Shown: positions 1-7,451 of the stretch, piece by piece
Position numbering within the stretch: position 1 is the stretch's first letter
Layout of the letters: every line of letters begins with the position of its first letter
Assembly (NCBI GenBank): GCA_900539665.1
Contig: UQCV01000097.1
Location: 1 to 8,442, forward strand
DNA length: 8,442 bases
Reading direction: 5' to 3'
From: an uncultured Succinivibrionaceae bacterium
Lineage (GTDB): Bacteria > Pseudomonadota > Gammaproteobacteria > Enterobacterales > Succinivibrionaceae
Program-made: the position numbers and the translations under genes
Notes under the pieces: generated by a model
What the model saw: only the letters and a program-made list of their open reading frames with translations
The model's database searches: none
Told to the model about the DNA's origin: nothing

Positions 1-89
1 TACTTTCCTTTGCCAGTACGATTGATGAACATTGAGGGTAGTTTTGGTGGATTCAGTACAGCCATAACAGTCTTCTTATTGATACGCAT
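1..89 (-). CDS. 5' end of a leftward ORF, probably an IS1634-type transposase (partial)
   Basis: Reading leftward from an ATG at 89-87, the frame stays open for 29 codons to the window edge. The peptide begins MRINKKTVMAVLNPPK and continues LPSMFINRTGKGK. A short basic stretch followed by a MFINRTGKGK-like motif is reminiscent of the N-termini of IS1634/IS4-superfamily transposases, but this is recalled family resemblance and not a search result. No good Shine-Dalgarno precedes the ATG at 89. An internal ATG (65-63) has a weak AAGAAG upstream and could be the true start. The ATG at 89 lies inside the palindrome at 76-104, which would suit self-regulation. Too little is visible to tell an intact gene from a remnant, and a non-transposase identity is possible. 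Confidence 0.4.
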   Translation of the reverse strand, partial: MRINKKTVMAVLNPPKLPSMFINRTGKGK

Positions 90-104
90 AATGTGTATCA
101 ATAA
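76..104. repeat. Near-perfect 29-bp palindrome, possible operator
   Basis: The left arm TTATTGATACGCAT (76-89) and right arm ATGTGTATCAATAA (91-104) are reverse complements except for one position (G86 opposite T94), around a single central A90. Such a tight dyad is typical of a homodimer binding site. It overlaps the candidate start codon of the leftward ORF, so a bound protein could block that gene. It is not followed by a T-run and does not look like a terminator. The function is inferred only from shape and position. Confidence 0.5.
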
Positions 105-112
105 TACCACAT

Positions 113-149
113 AAAAAAAATAGAATGCAAGCGCAAACCCGCATTCTAT
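113..149 (-). terminator. Hairpin with U-tract in the leftward direction
   Basis: ATAGAATGC (120-128) pairs perfectly with GCATTCTAT (141-149), a 9-bp stem with a 12-nt loop. Read leftward, the stem is followed at once by eight T (120-113), as in an intrinsic terminator. Read rightward, only a looser T-rich stretch follows (aaggctttttatt, 150-162). The stem is AT-rich, so strength is uncertain. No leftward gene lies to its right to be terminated. It may shield the leftward ORF from outside transcription, as seen near some IS ends. Confidence 0.45.
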
Positions 150-460
150 AAGGCTTTTTATTGATTTTGATTTTTCTCAAAACTAGTTATGGAACAATAA
201 TAACAAGATTTGGGTTCTTTAAAAGAGCGGAGTTTTTTATTATTTAGAGTGAAATGGCCGGAAATTTAGGGCAAAAAATGTTTTTCGGCAAATTTTGCGG
301 TTTAAGTGGTGAAATGTATCAAGGTATAAATCTACGTATTGAGATAAAAATATAGTTTAAGTTTGCAATTTGCCATGATTGGAGATAAAGATACTTAGAA
401 ACTATTATTTTGCCATATAAAACGCCAAGGAAACGTCAAGGAGCGAAGTTGCAGGGTTGG
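150..460. other. AT-rich intergenic stretch without a convincing gene
   Basis: This stretch lies between the left-edge hairpin and the promoter of the sensor gene. I see no protein of recognisable family on either strand. Minor features are a short dyad GCAAA-T-TTTGC (288-298) and a 33-codon frame at 254-355 that starts ATG GCC GGA and has only a poor ribosome-binding site. It may be degraded sequence next to the left-edge mobile element or simple spacer. Confidence 0.5.
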
Positions 461-467
461 TAAAATA

Positions 468-497
468 GTGACCCATCTCTCAAAATTGTGATATAAT
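468..497 (+). promoter_or_regulatory. Promoter of the GGDEF/EAL sensor gene
   Basis: A perfect -10 TATAAT (492-497) carries an extended TG element (TGA immediately before it, 489-491). A partial -35, GTGACC (468-473), lies 18 bp upstream. Transcription would start near 503-505, giving a leader of about 25 nt. The ribosome-binding site GGAG (519-522) lies five bases before the ATG at 528. No operator is obvious. Confidence 0.6.
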
Positions 498-527
498 TGC
501 AACATTTTATGAAGTTTTGGAGCGGGA

Positions 528-3500
528 ATGAAAGGTTTATTAAAGATAATGCTTGTTGCATTCCTTTGGGTCCTCATGCCTTCTAGCGTTTGGGCTATGG
601 GGAGTGTCGTTGCTGTAACCGATTCTCATACCTCTCGTAATATTACAGGTGACATGCTTCATGTCTCTGGGTTCTCTCAAGCTGAATGGCCGTGGCAAAT
701 AACTGAAGATGCTAGATGGACTCGTTATCGTCCTTCTGCAGTTGGGATCCTTGATTTTGATAGTCAAATGTTTACCAACTGGTACCAATTCCGTCTCAGA
801 AATGATTCCGGTGACAGACAAAAGCTTTTTCTAACGATTGATAATCACTTTTTAAAGACTGTTGATGTTTTTGTTTTCAATAGCGCAGGTGCATTGGAAC
901 GTGTATGGCGTACTGGGAGCGAACGTGGTTTAGGGACTAAACCATATCCAGGTAGCAACTATGCGTTCCCGCTTCTAATCGATAATCACGATCGTAAACA
1001 GATTTTTATCCGTGTAGGTTCTTCGTTCAACGCGCAACTTTCTGTAAATATGATTTCGGAAGTTAAGTTTGGGCGCTTAGACACTTTAGAAAAAATCTCT
1101 GGTGGTTTGATCTTAGGGATTACTTGCTTGGTGTTCCTTTACACCATGCTACTTTTTATCTTCCTTCAAGACCGCAAGTTCTTTTACTACGCTGTTTTCA
1201 CACTTTCAATTTCAATGTGTCTATGGCTCACGGGGTGTTATTTAACCTTATTCCCGTCTTTATTTGCCGGTTGGGATTCGTTTAAGTTCTACCTGTTTTT
1301 TAACTATTTAATGCTGTGGGGCTTGCTCTTCTCTTGCTCCGGTTACTTTATCTTTAACCGCGCTCGAGTAGGTACTTTTTATGTGCCTGGGGCCAAACCA
1401 AATCGTTTAAATCGCTTAGCCCGCATAGTAGGTAGTGTCTTTTTTAGTAACTGGTCTAGTCCTTTTGGGGCCGCTGTTGGTTTAATGTCGATTTTGATTT
1501 TATCAGCGGCAGTCTTAAATTGGGTAATTCCGGTGCACATTAGCTTCTTATTGCTCGATTTATTCTTAGCCTTAATGTTGGTTTGGGGTTGCGTCTTTTT
1601 TGTAATCTCTTTACGTCAACGTAACTTTGTGCACGTTGGTTATTCTACGGCGATCATGCTGTTTTTAGTGGGCACTATTATTCCAGGTTTACGTCTTATG
1701 GGCGTCGTTTATAGTGATACCTGGGTTCGAGCTTCGTTTTTTGTGGTCTCTGGCGCCGTGGCGATTGTGGTGGTAATCTCCCTCATTTATGGGGCCTATG
1801 CCGAAAAACATCGTAAGCTTGTAGCGAACAATATTTCAAAAGCTCGTAAACGCCGCTTCGATGAAATCTATAAATACGCAAGTGAAGGGATGTTTACCAT
1901 TAATGTTGATGGGGTCTTTAAACAGGTAAACCCGGCATTTTGTAAGATGTTAGGTTGTCATGACTTTAGAGAATTGGTTGCTGGTGGTTCGCTTAGATTC
2001 CATGATATTTGCGAAAACCCACGTGATTTTGAAGACTTAGTGGCCCGCTTAGTTAGTTATAAGAGACATGATGATGCTGTTCATCTAGGTGACCAGAATA
2101 GCTTTATTGTCGATGGGGAAATCAAGTTAAAAACTCGCACTGACAAAATCTTAATGTGTAGTTTGCGTATCCGTGTGTCAAATAGCTATGACCCTCTTAT
2201 TTACAGTGCGCAAAAGAATGAAGGCATTGTCATTGAAGGGGAAATTACCGATTTAAGTGCTAATCATGGCTATCAAGAGATGCTTGATTACGTTAAGACC
2301 CATGATGAACTTACTTCGTTGTACAACCGTAGTTATATGATGACTAAGCTCCAAGAAGTTTTAGAAAAGATTCCTGGGGGGATGTTGACTTTAGCGCAAT
2401 CAGAACAAGGGGACTTGCCAAAACCAAGTGGGGCTCTTCATGCTAAGGCGACTGACGGCCCTGTTTTTGGGTGCAATTACTTATGCTTTATCTCGGTAAA
2501 TAACTTTAAGTTTATTTACGATGCTTTAGGGCATGAAGGTGGTGACGATTTTGTAAAGAAAATCGCGCAGTTCCTTTTGAAAAATGTCCCTGAATCATTT
2601 AGCGTGATTAGATTAAATGGTAGTGAATTTGCGGTTGTTATGACTGATTCTTACGTTGATCAGACCTTAGATTGCGCCGAAAAGTGGCGTTCAGGTTTGG
2701 CTTCCATGCGTTATGAAGCAGGGGATAACATTTTTGGGGTTTCTGCTAATATCGGGGTGGTTGATATGGCTTACGCCAATGGCGATTTAAGTAAGCTTTT
2801 GACCTTAGCCGATTTGACTTGTGAAAAAGCCCGCTACATGGGACAAAACACTTTGCTCTTTTATAGTAAAGATATTGTTACCGCTTCTGATTGCAGTGAA
2901 GACATTCGTTACAGCACTATTTTATTTAGAGCTTTAGATAATGGTTTAATCTTTGCGGCTAAACAAGAAATAGTTCCGATGGATAAGTCTAGAGCCGACT
3001 GGATGGGGGAACTTTTTGTACGTGTCAGAGACGAACATGGCAATGTTTATGAACCACACGAATTTATAGGTTATGCTACTTGCCAAAATATCATGTCTCA
3101 AATTGATGAGTGGATGATTTCATGCATAGTTAATACTTGGACTGCTGGGGGCAATGGCTTTAGTCTCCGATCTGCTAAGTCGGTCTTTATCAACATTTCG
3201 GAAGCTACGATTTGTGATTTGGTGTTATGGGGACGCTTATACGCTTTACTCGCACCACACCGTGAACTTTGCACCAAACTTTGTTTTGAGATTGCGGAAA
3301 GCATTATGTCTTCACATATGGATTATGTAGTTAATTTTGTGAAGAGATTTAGAGAACTTGGGGTCCGGATTGCATTAGATGCATGTGGTGAAGGCCAGGC
3401 TAACACCTTCTTTGCGGTTACTAAGGTGGAGCCTGATTTTATTAAAGTTAGCGCTCAATATACTCGCTCTATTTGTGAGAGTGCCTCAAGTGGGGTAGTC

Positions 3501-3710
3501 GTTAAGTCAATGCTTACCTTAGCCAAAGACCTCAAGATCAAAACTATTGCGCTTAATGTGGAAAACGCTAAGGAATATGCTAAATTCCAAGAACTTGGGG
3601 TAGATTACTGCCAAGGTTATTATGTGTCTTCTGTGGAAAAAGCAGGTCTTACTAGCATTAGCCCCGCTTCGGCTAATGATGGGTGCATTAAAAATATAGC
3701 TCGTGGTTAA
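528..3710 (+). CDS. Membrane sensor with 7TMR-DISM, PAS and degenerate GGDEF and EAL domains
   Basis: This is a 1060-residue protein. A signal peptide (about 1-23, ending SSVWA) leads to a periplasmic 7TMR-DISMED2 fold (about 45-180, with NWYQFRLRN and LTIDNHFLKTVDVFVFN). A multi-pass 7TM block (about 190-420) and a basic helical linker (AEKHRKL...KARKRRF) follow. Then come a PAS domain (about 446-580, EGMFTINVDGVFKQVNPAFC), a GGDEF-like domain (about 590-790) and an EAL-like domain (about 800-1050). The GGDEF signature is NGSEF (697-701), the metal-binding Asp position is Ser656, and no RxxD I-site is seen. In the EAL domain Glu828, Asn889, Glu921, Asp951, Lys973, Glu1012 and Gln1029 are kept. 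The second Asp of DD is Ala952, and AEGVE is ALNVE, so its Glu is Leu1009. Known logic for such proteins points to a c-di-GMP-responsive receptor or scaffold at the inner membrane. Loss of catalysis is inferred from the sequence. The gene is monocistronic, with its own promoter and terminator. The start is supported by GGAG at 519-522 and the signal peptide. Confidence 0.9.
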   Translation: MKGLLKIMLVAFLWVLMPSSVWAMGSVVAVTDSHTSRNITGDMLHVSGFSQAEWPWQITEDARWTRYRPSAVGILDFDSQMFTNWYQFRLRNDSGDRQKLFLTIDNHFLKTVDVFVFNSAGALERVWRTGSERGLGTKPYPGSNYAFPLLIDNHDRKQIFIRVGSSFNAQLSVNMISEVKFGRLDTLEKISGGLILGITCLVFLYTMLLFIFLQDRKFFYYAVFTLSISMCLWLTGCYLTLFPSLFAGWDSFKFYLFFNYLMLWGLLFSCSGYFIFNRARVGTFYVPGAKPNRLNRLARIVGSVFFSNWSSPFGAAVGLMSILILSAAVLNWVIPVHISFLLLDLFLALMLVWGCVFFVISLRQRNFVHVGYSTAIMLFLVGTIIPGLRLMGVVYSDTWVRASFFVVSGAVAIVVVISLIYGAYAEKHRKLVANNISKARKRRFDEIYKYASEGMFTINVDGVFKQVNPAFCKMLGCHDFRELVAGGSLRFHDICENPRDFEDLVARLVSYKRHDDAVHLGDQNSFIVDGEIKLKTRTDKILMCSLRIRVSNSYDPLIYSAQKNEGIVIEGEITDLSANHGYQEMLDYVKTHDELTSLYNRSYMMTKLQEVLEKIPGGMLTLAQSEQGDLPKPSGALHAKATDGPVFGCNYLCFISVNNFKFIYDALGHEGGDDFVKKIAQFLLKNVPESFSVIRLNGSEFAVVMTDSYVDQTLDCAEKWRSGLASMRYEAGDNIFGVSANIGVVDMAYANGDLSKLLTLADLTCEKARYMGQNTLLFYSKDIVTASDCSEDIRYSTILFRALDNGLIFAAKQEIVPMDKSRADWMGELFVRVRDEHGNVYEPHEFIGYATCQNIMSQIDEWMISCIVNTWTAGGNGFSLRSAKSVFINISEATICDLVLWGRLYALLAPHRELCTKLCFEIAESIMSSHMDYVVNFVKRFRELGVRIALDACGEGQANTFFAVTKVEPDFIKVSAQYTRSICESASSGVVVKSMLTLAKDLKIKTIALNVENAKEYAKFQELGVDYCQGYYVSSVEKAGLTSISPASANDGCIKNIARG

Positions 3711-3748
3711 AATTGACTGCCTGAAGAGTCTGTCTTTAAGTTCTTATT

Positions 3749-3780
3749 AAAATCCCTGTTAATCATTTAACAGGGATTTT
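3749..3780 (+). terminator. Intrinsic terminator after the sensor gene
   Basis: AAAATCCCTGTTAA (3749-3762) and TTAACAGGGATTTT (3767-3780) pair perfectly over 14 bp around a TCAT tetraloop. The stem carries its own A-run on the left and T-run on the right, so it could work in both directions. It lies 38 bp after the stop of the sensor gene and separates it from pheST. Confidence 0.85.
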
Positions 3781-3883
3781 GGCTTTATATAGGCTAGAAT
3801 CAGATTTTACGAATTTTCTATAAACCTCAAGCTTTAGGACTTAATTTATCCTTAATTTAGGCCGGTTTAACACTAGCTGGTAT

Positions 3884-3913
3884 TTGATATAGAGCCCCTT
3901 TTTCAAGTATAAT
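3884..3913 (+). promoter_or_regulatory. Strong sigma-70-type promoter of pheST
   Basis: TTGATA (3884-3889) and a perfect TATAAT (3908-3913) are separated by 18 bp. The expected start point, about seven bases after the -10, falls at the beginning of an eight-T run (3920-3927). The resulting leader before pheS is about 85 nt. It fits high constitutive expression of a tRNA synthetase operon. Confidence 0.7.
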
Positions 3914-3946
3914 TGTACGTTTTTTTTATTTTGAGATTCGGCATGT

Positions 3947-3985
3947 AGCGGACGTGACTGCCGGTGCCGCTGCTGAGTTTTTCTT
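3947..3985 (+). promoter_or_regulatory. Hairpin plus T-run in the pheS leader, possible attenuator
   Basis: AGCGGAC (3947-3953) can pair with GT-CCGCT (3964-3971) over 7 bp with one bulged G3966 and a ten-base loop. TTTTTCTT follows six bases later (3978-3985). In E. coli, pheST is controlled by attenuation through the Phe-rich leader peptide PheM. Here I find no closed Phe-rich leader ORF, so a true attenuator is unproven. The six-base gap before the T-run makes this a poor terminator. Confidence 0.25.
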
Positions 3986-4004
3986 GAATTTATTTGAGGA
4001 AGTT

Positions 4005-4991
4005 ATGGATAACTTAGAGGATCTTGTTGCCAAAGCTCTTGCGTTAGTAGAAGAGGCAAAGGATGAGGCTTCCCTTGAGGCCATCCGCGTTGAGTATCTC
4101 GGCAAAAAAGGTGCTTTTACCGAAGAAATGAAGGGGATGGCTAAGCTATCTCCAGAAGAACGTCCTGCCCGTGGGGCGGTAATTAATGCTGCTAAGACCA
4201 AGGTGGTAACTGCACTTAATGCTAAGCGTGATGCTTTTGCGGCTGAAGCTTTAAAACAGAAGTTAGCTGCGGAAGCGGTAGATATTACTTTACCTGGTAG
4301 AAAGTTTGCTGAAGGTTCATTACACCCTGTAACTAGAACTATCAAGCGCATTGAAGAAATTTTTGGCGCTTTAGGCTTTAGTGTGGAAGCTGGTCCTGAA
4401 ATTGAAGATTGTTTCCACAACTTCGATGCGCTTTGCATTGAACCAGATCATCCAGCGCGTTCAGTACACGATACTTTCTATTTCAATAGTAACTTGCTCC
4501 TTCGTACCCAGACTTCTGGAGTTCAGATTCGTGCTATGGAAACTACTAAGCCACCACTTCGTATTATTGTGCCTGGCCGCGTATACCGTCCTGATTACGA
4601 TATGACCCATACTCCGATGTTCCATCAGGTTGAAGGTCTTTTAATCGATGATAAGAGTTCATTTAGTGAACTTAAGGGCATTTTACACAGCTTCCTCACC
4701 AACTTCTTTGAAGAGGAATTACAGGTGCGTTTCCGTCCTTCTTACTTCCCATTCACAGAACCTTCTGCTGAAGTAGACGTCATGGGCAAAAATGGTAAGT
4801 GGCTTGAAGTTTTAGGTTGCGGGATGGTAAATCCTCGTGTGCTTGAAAACGTTGGCGTTGATCCAAATAAGTACCATGGCTTTGCTTTTGGTTTAGGGGT
4901 TGAACGTTTGACTATGCTCCGCTACGGCGTAAACGATCTCAGAGCATTTTTTGAAAATGATTTGAGATTCTTAAAGCAGTTCGGCAAGTAA
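4005..4991 (+). CDS. pheS: Phenylalanyl-tRNA synthetase alpha subunit
   Basis: This is the catalytic class II subunit (EC 6.1.1.20), which activates phenylalanine with ATP and charges tRNA-Phe in an alpha2-beta2 cytoplasmic enzyme. It has 328 residues against 327 in E. coli. The N-terminal coiled coil (about 1-90) carries VEYLGKKG. The catalytic core shows GLxPVTRT-like SLHPVTRT, LLRTQTSGVQIR, the motif 2 region with PMFHQVEG (about 204-211), and motif 3 GLGVERLTMLRYG (from Gly296). Ala294 in GFAFG matches the alanine that sets amino-acid pocket size in the E. coli enzyme. I chose the ATG at 4005 because MDNLEDLVAKAL aligns with the E. coli N-terminus and a GAGGAAG ribosome-binding site (3996-4002) stands before it. 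The frame is open upstream to a GTG at 3954, which would add 17 residues (MTAGAAAEFFLNLFEEV); I regard this as unlikely. pheT follows 10 bp later. Confidence 0.98.
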   Translation: MDNLEDLVAKALALVEEAKDEASLEAIRVEYLGKKGAFTEEMKGMAKLSPEERPARGAVINAAKTKVVTALNAKRDAFAAEALKQKLAAEAVDITLPGRKFAEGSLHPVTRTIKRIEEIFGALGFSVEAGPEIEDCFHNFDALCIEPDHPARSVHDTFYFNSNLLLRTQTSGVQIRAMETTKPPLRIIVPGRVYRPDYDMTHTPMFHQVEGLLIDDKSSFSELKGILHSFLTNFFEEELQVRFRPSYFPFTEPSAEVDVMGKNGKWLEVLGCGMVNPRVLENVGVDPNKYHGFAFGLGVERLTMLRYGVNDLRAFFENDLRFLKQFGK

Positions 4992-5001
4992 GGGGAAGAC
5001 A

Positions 5002-7404
5002 ATGAGATTTAATAAGCTTTGGATCGATGAACTCGTACCAAATAGTATTGATGCTAACGAATTAGCTGACAAGATTACTATGGCTGGGCTGGAAGTTGAT
5101 TCAGTTGATGATGTATGTGCTTCTTTTACTGGGGTAGTAGTAGCAGAAGTTTTAACTTGTGTTGATCATCCAGATTCTGACCACTTGCATGTAACTACTG
5201 TTAACGTTGGTGGTGAAGTTCTTGATATCGTTTGTGGCGCTTCAAATTGCCGAGCAGGCTTAAAAGTAGCTTGTGCAACTGTTGGCGCGGTTTTACCTGG
5301 CGATTTTAAGATTAAGCCATGCAAGCTTCGTGGGGTTCCATCTAATGGGATGCTTTGTTCTTATAAAGAACTTGGCATGAAGGAGGAAAGCGATGGTATT
5401 ATCGAACTTCCTGCTGATGCTCCTGTAGGGACTGATTTGCATGACTACCTTAAGCTTAATGATAAAGCGGTAGAAGTTGACCTTACGGCTAACCGTGCAG
5501 ACTGCCTTAACATGGTAGGTTTGGCTCGTGAAATTGGGGTTCTTTTACAAAGCGATGTTAACTATCCACAGATCGAAGCAGTTGCTCCTACAATTGCAGA
5601 CCAAGTTAACTTTACTTTAAAGGATATTAAGGCTTCTCCACGTTATAGTTTGCGTGTGATTAAGGGTGTAGACTTAACTAAGCCAAGTCCAATTTGGATG
5701 CAAGAACGCCTTCGCCGTGCTGGTATTAGAAGTATCGATGCTGTAGTTGACGTAACTAACTACGTTATGCTCGAACTCGGAGTGCCAATGCACGCCTTTG
5801 ACCGTAACACTATTAGCGGTGACATTTGCGTAAGAGCGGCTGTTGATGGGGAAAAACTTACCCTTTTAAGTGGGGCGGAAGCTACTCTTAAGAGCGATAC
5901 TTTGGTGATTGCTGATGCCCAAGGTCCAGTAGCTTTAGCTGGGATCTTCGGTGGGCAAAGGACCGGGGTTTCTGCTAACACAACTGATATCGTACTTGAA
6001 GCTGCTTATTTTACTCCGGCTGCCATTAAGAACAGAGCTCGTGAATACGGTTTAGCAACTGATGCATCTCACCGTTTTGAACGTGGGGTGGACTTTGCGA
6101 TGGTAAGAAATGCAATGGAAAGAGCAACTTCTTATCTGCTTGCTATCTGTGGGGGCGAAGCTGGTCCAATCAATGAAGAATGCCATGATGAACTTCTTGG
6201 TTCTTCAAAGGTTATTTACGTACCGTATAGCGAAATTGATAATGTAATTGGCATTAAGATTGCTCATGACTTTATCGTTGATGCTTTAAAGCGTTTAGGG
6301 CTTGAACCGGTAGAAGTTGCTGCGAAGAACGATCGTGCAGAAGGGGTTGAAGTAAGATCTCCAAGCTGGCGTTACGATATCAATATTGCGGCTGATATCT
6401 GTGAAGAAGTAGCTCGTATTTACGGTTACGACAACATTCCAAATGTGGACCCAGTAGCTCCACTTAGAATGATTAAGACTCCAGAAAACCGTAATAGCGC
6501 TTACCGTTTGAAGTGTTTAATGGCTGATTATGGCTACCATGAAATTGTAAGCTATAGTTTCGTGGAACCAAAGGCTCTTAAAGCAGTTAAACCTGATGTT
6601 GAACCTTTAGTTATTCCATCACCAATTTCTGCCGATATGTCAGTAATGCGTACTACTTTATGGACTGGGTTAATCAACACTGCAGTTTATAATGCTAACC
6701 GTCAGATGGCTAACATGAAGCTTTTTGAAACTGGTTTAACTTTTATTCCTGATACTTCTGCTGAAAATGGCATTAGACAGGAAGAAATGTTCGGTGGCAT
6801 CTTATGCGGTAACGTATCTGAACCTGCATGGAACGTCCAGAGCCGTCCATTTGATTTCTTTGATCTTAAGGGCGACGTAGAAGCTATTTTAGCTACTACT
6901 GGTTTTGTTGACGAATTCAGCTTTGTGCGCTCAGCTAATGTTGCGTTACACCCAGGGGTTTCAGCTGACATCGTGCGTAACGGTGTGGTTGTAGGTAGCT
7001 TTGGTTTAATCCATCCTTCAGTGGAAAAGCAATTAGGTCTTAAGCACCACGTATTCTTATTTGAAATCAAGATGAGTGCTTTAGCGGTGAGAGCTTTACC
7101 TTCTTATAATGAAGTGTCTAAGTTCCCATCAATTAGCCGTGACTTAGCCATCGTGGTTGATAAGACTGTAAGTTGCGCTGACTTAATGGCAGCTGCTAAG
7201 AAGTACGGTGGCAAGTACATGACTAGTGTTAAGGTATTTGATCTCTATGAAGGTGAAAACATGGCAGAAGGCAAGAAGAGTATTGCCTTTACTATGGTAC
7301 TTCAGGCGGTAGAAAAGACCTTAGAAGAAACCGATATTACCTCTGCCGTTGAAGCAGTAGTAAATGGGCTTAAGGCTGATTTCGGGGCCTTGTTGCGCGA
7401 ATAA
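5002..7404 (+). CDS. pheT: Phenylalanyl-tRNA synthetase beta subunit
   Basis: This is the large subunit of the alpha2-beta2 synthetase; it binds tRNA-Phe and edits mischarged Tyr-tRNA. It has 800 residues against 795 in E. coli. Domains in order: N-terminal piece with ITMAGLEVDSV; EMAP/OB-type tRNA-binding domain (about 39-150, DIVCGASNCRAGLKVA, LRGVPSNGMLCS); B3/4 editing domain (about 210-390, with MHAFD around His264 and TDASHRFERGVD around His357); B5 (about 403-478, DICEEVARIYGYDNIP from 465); a catalytically silent synthetase-like core (about 480-690, SPISADMSVMRTTLWTGL); and a C-terminal FDX-ACB anticodon-binding domain (about 705-800, SISRDLAIVVDK). All expected domains are present and the length is normal, so it looks functional. 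The start ATG has a GGGGAAG ribosome-binding site in the 10-bp gap after pheS, so the two genes are co-transcribed. The ihfA gene often found next is missing; a terminator follows. Confidence 0.98.
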   Translation: MRFNKLWIDELVPNSIDANELADKITMAGLEVDSVDDVCASFTGVVVAEVLTCVDHPDSDHLHVTTVNVGGEVLDIVCGASNCRAGLKVACATVGAVLPGDFKIKPCKLRGVPSNGMLCSYKELGMKEESDGIIELPADAPVGTDLHDYLKLNDKAVEVDLTANRADCLNMVGLAREIGVLLQSDVNYPQIEAVAPTIADQVNFTLKDIKASPRYSLRVIKGVDLTKPSPIWMQERLRRAGIRSIDAVVDVTNYVMLELGVPMHAFDRNTISGDICVRAAVDGEKLTLLSGAEATLKSDTLVIADAQGPVALAGIFGGQRTGVSANTTDIVLEAAYFTPAAIKNRAREYGLATDASHRFERGVDFAMVRNAMERATSYLLAICGGEAGPINEECHDELLGSSKVIYVPYSEIDNVIGIKIAHDFIVDALKRLGLEPVEVAAKNDRAEGVEVRSPSWRYDINIAADICEEVARIYGYDNIPNVDPVAPLRMIKTPENRNSAYRLKCLMADYGYHEIVSYSFVEPKALKAVKPDVEPLVIPSPISADMSVMRTTLWTGLINTAVYNANRQMANMKLFETGLTFIPDTSAENGIRQEEMFGGILCGNVSEPAWNVQSRPFDFFDLKGDVEAILATTGFVDEFSFVRSANVALHPGVSADIVRNGVVVGSFGLIHPSVEKQLGLKHHVFLFEIKMSALAVRALPSYNEVSKFPSISRDLAIVVDKTVSCADLMAAAKKYGGKYMTSVKVFDLYEGENMAEGKKSIAFTMVLQAVEKTLEETDITSAVEAVVNGLKADFGALLRE

Positions 7405-7451
7405 GCTCAAGTTGCTAGAACTATATTTTTGGAGCTAGAAGCCTATTTTAG

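Noticed and set aside
395..577. 60-codon minus-strand frame across the sensor promoter and start
   Set aside because: It overlaps the well-supported promoter, ribosome-binding site and signal-peptide start on the other strand, and its product has no recognisable features.
3943..3948. ATGTAG start-stop pair in the pheS leader, also seen at 7669-7674 before the transposase
   Set aside because: A six-base motif occurs easily by chance; the second copy only overlaps the Shine-Dalgarno sequence. No regulatory role can be argued from this.
3954..4004. GTG 3954 as the real start of pheS
   Set aside because: The ATG at 4005 aligns with the E. coli N-terminus, gives the usual length and has a clear ribosome-binding site; the extension has none of these.
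3926..4438. 170-codon minus-strand frame opposite pheS
   Set aside because: It lies antisense to the conserved pheS coding region and its Ser/Ala-rich composition is what antisense of a Lys/Glu/Ala-rich helix region gives.
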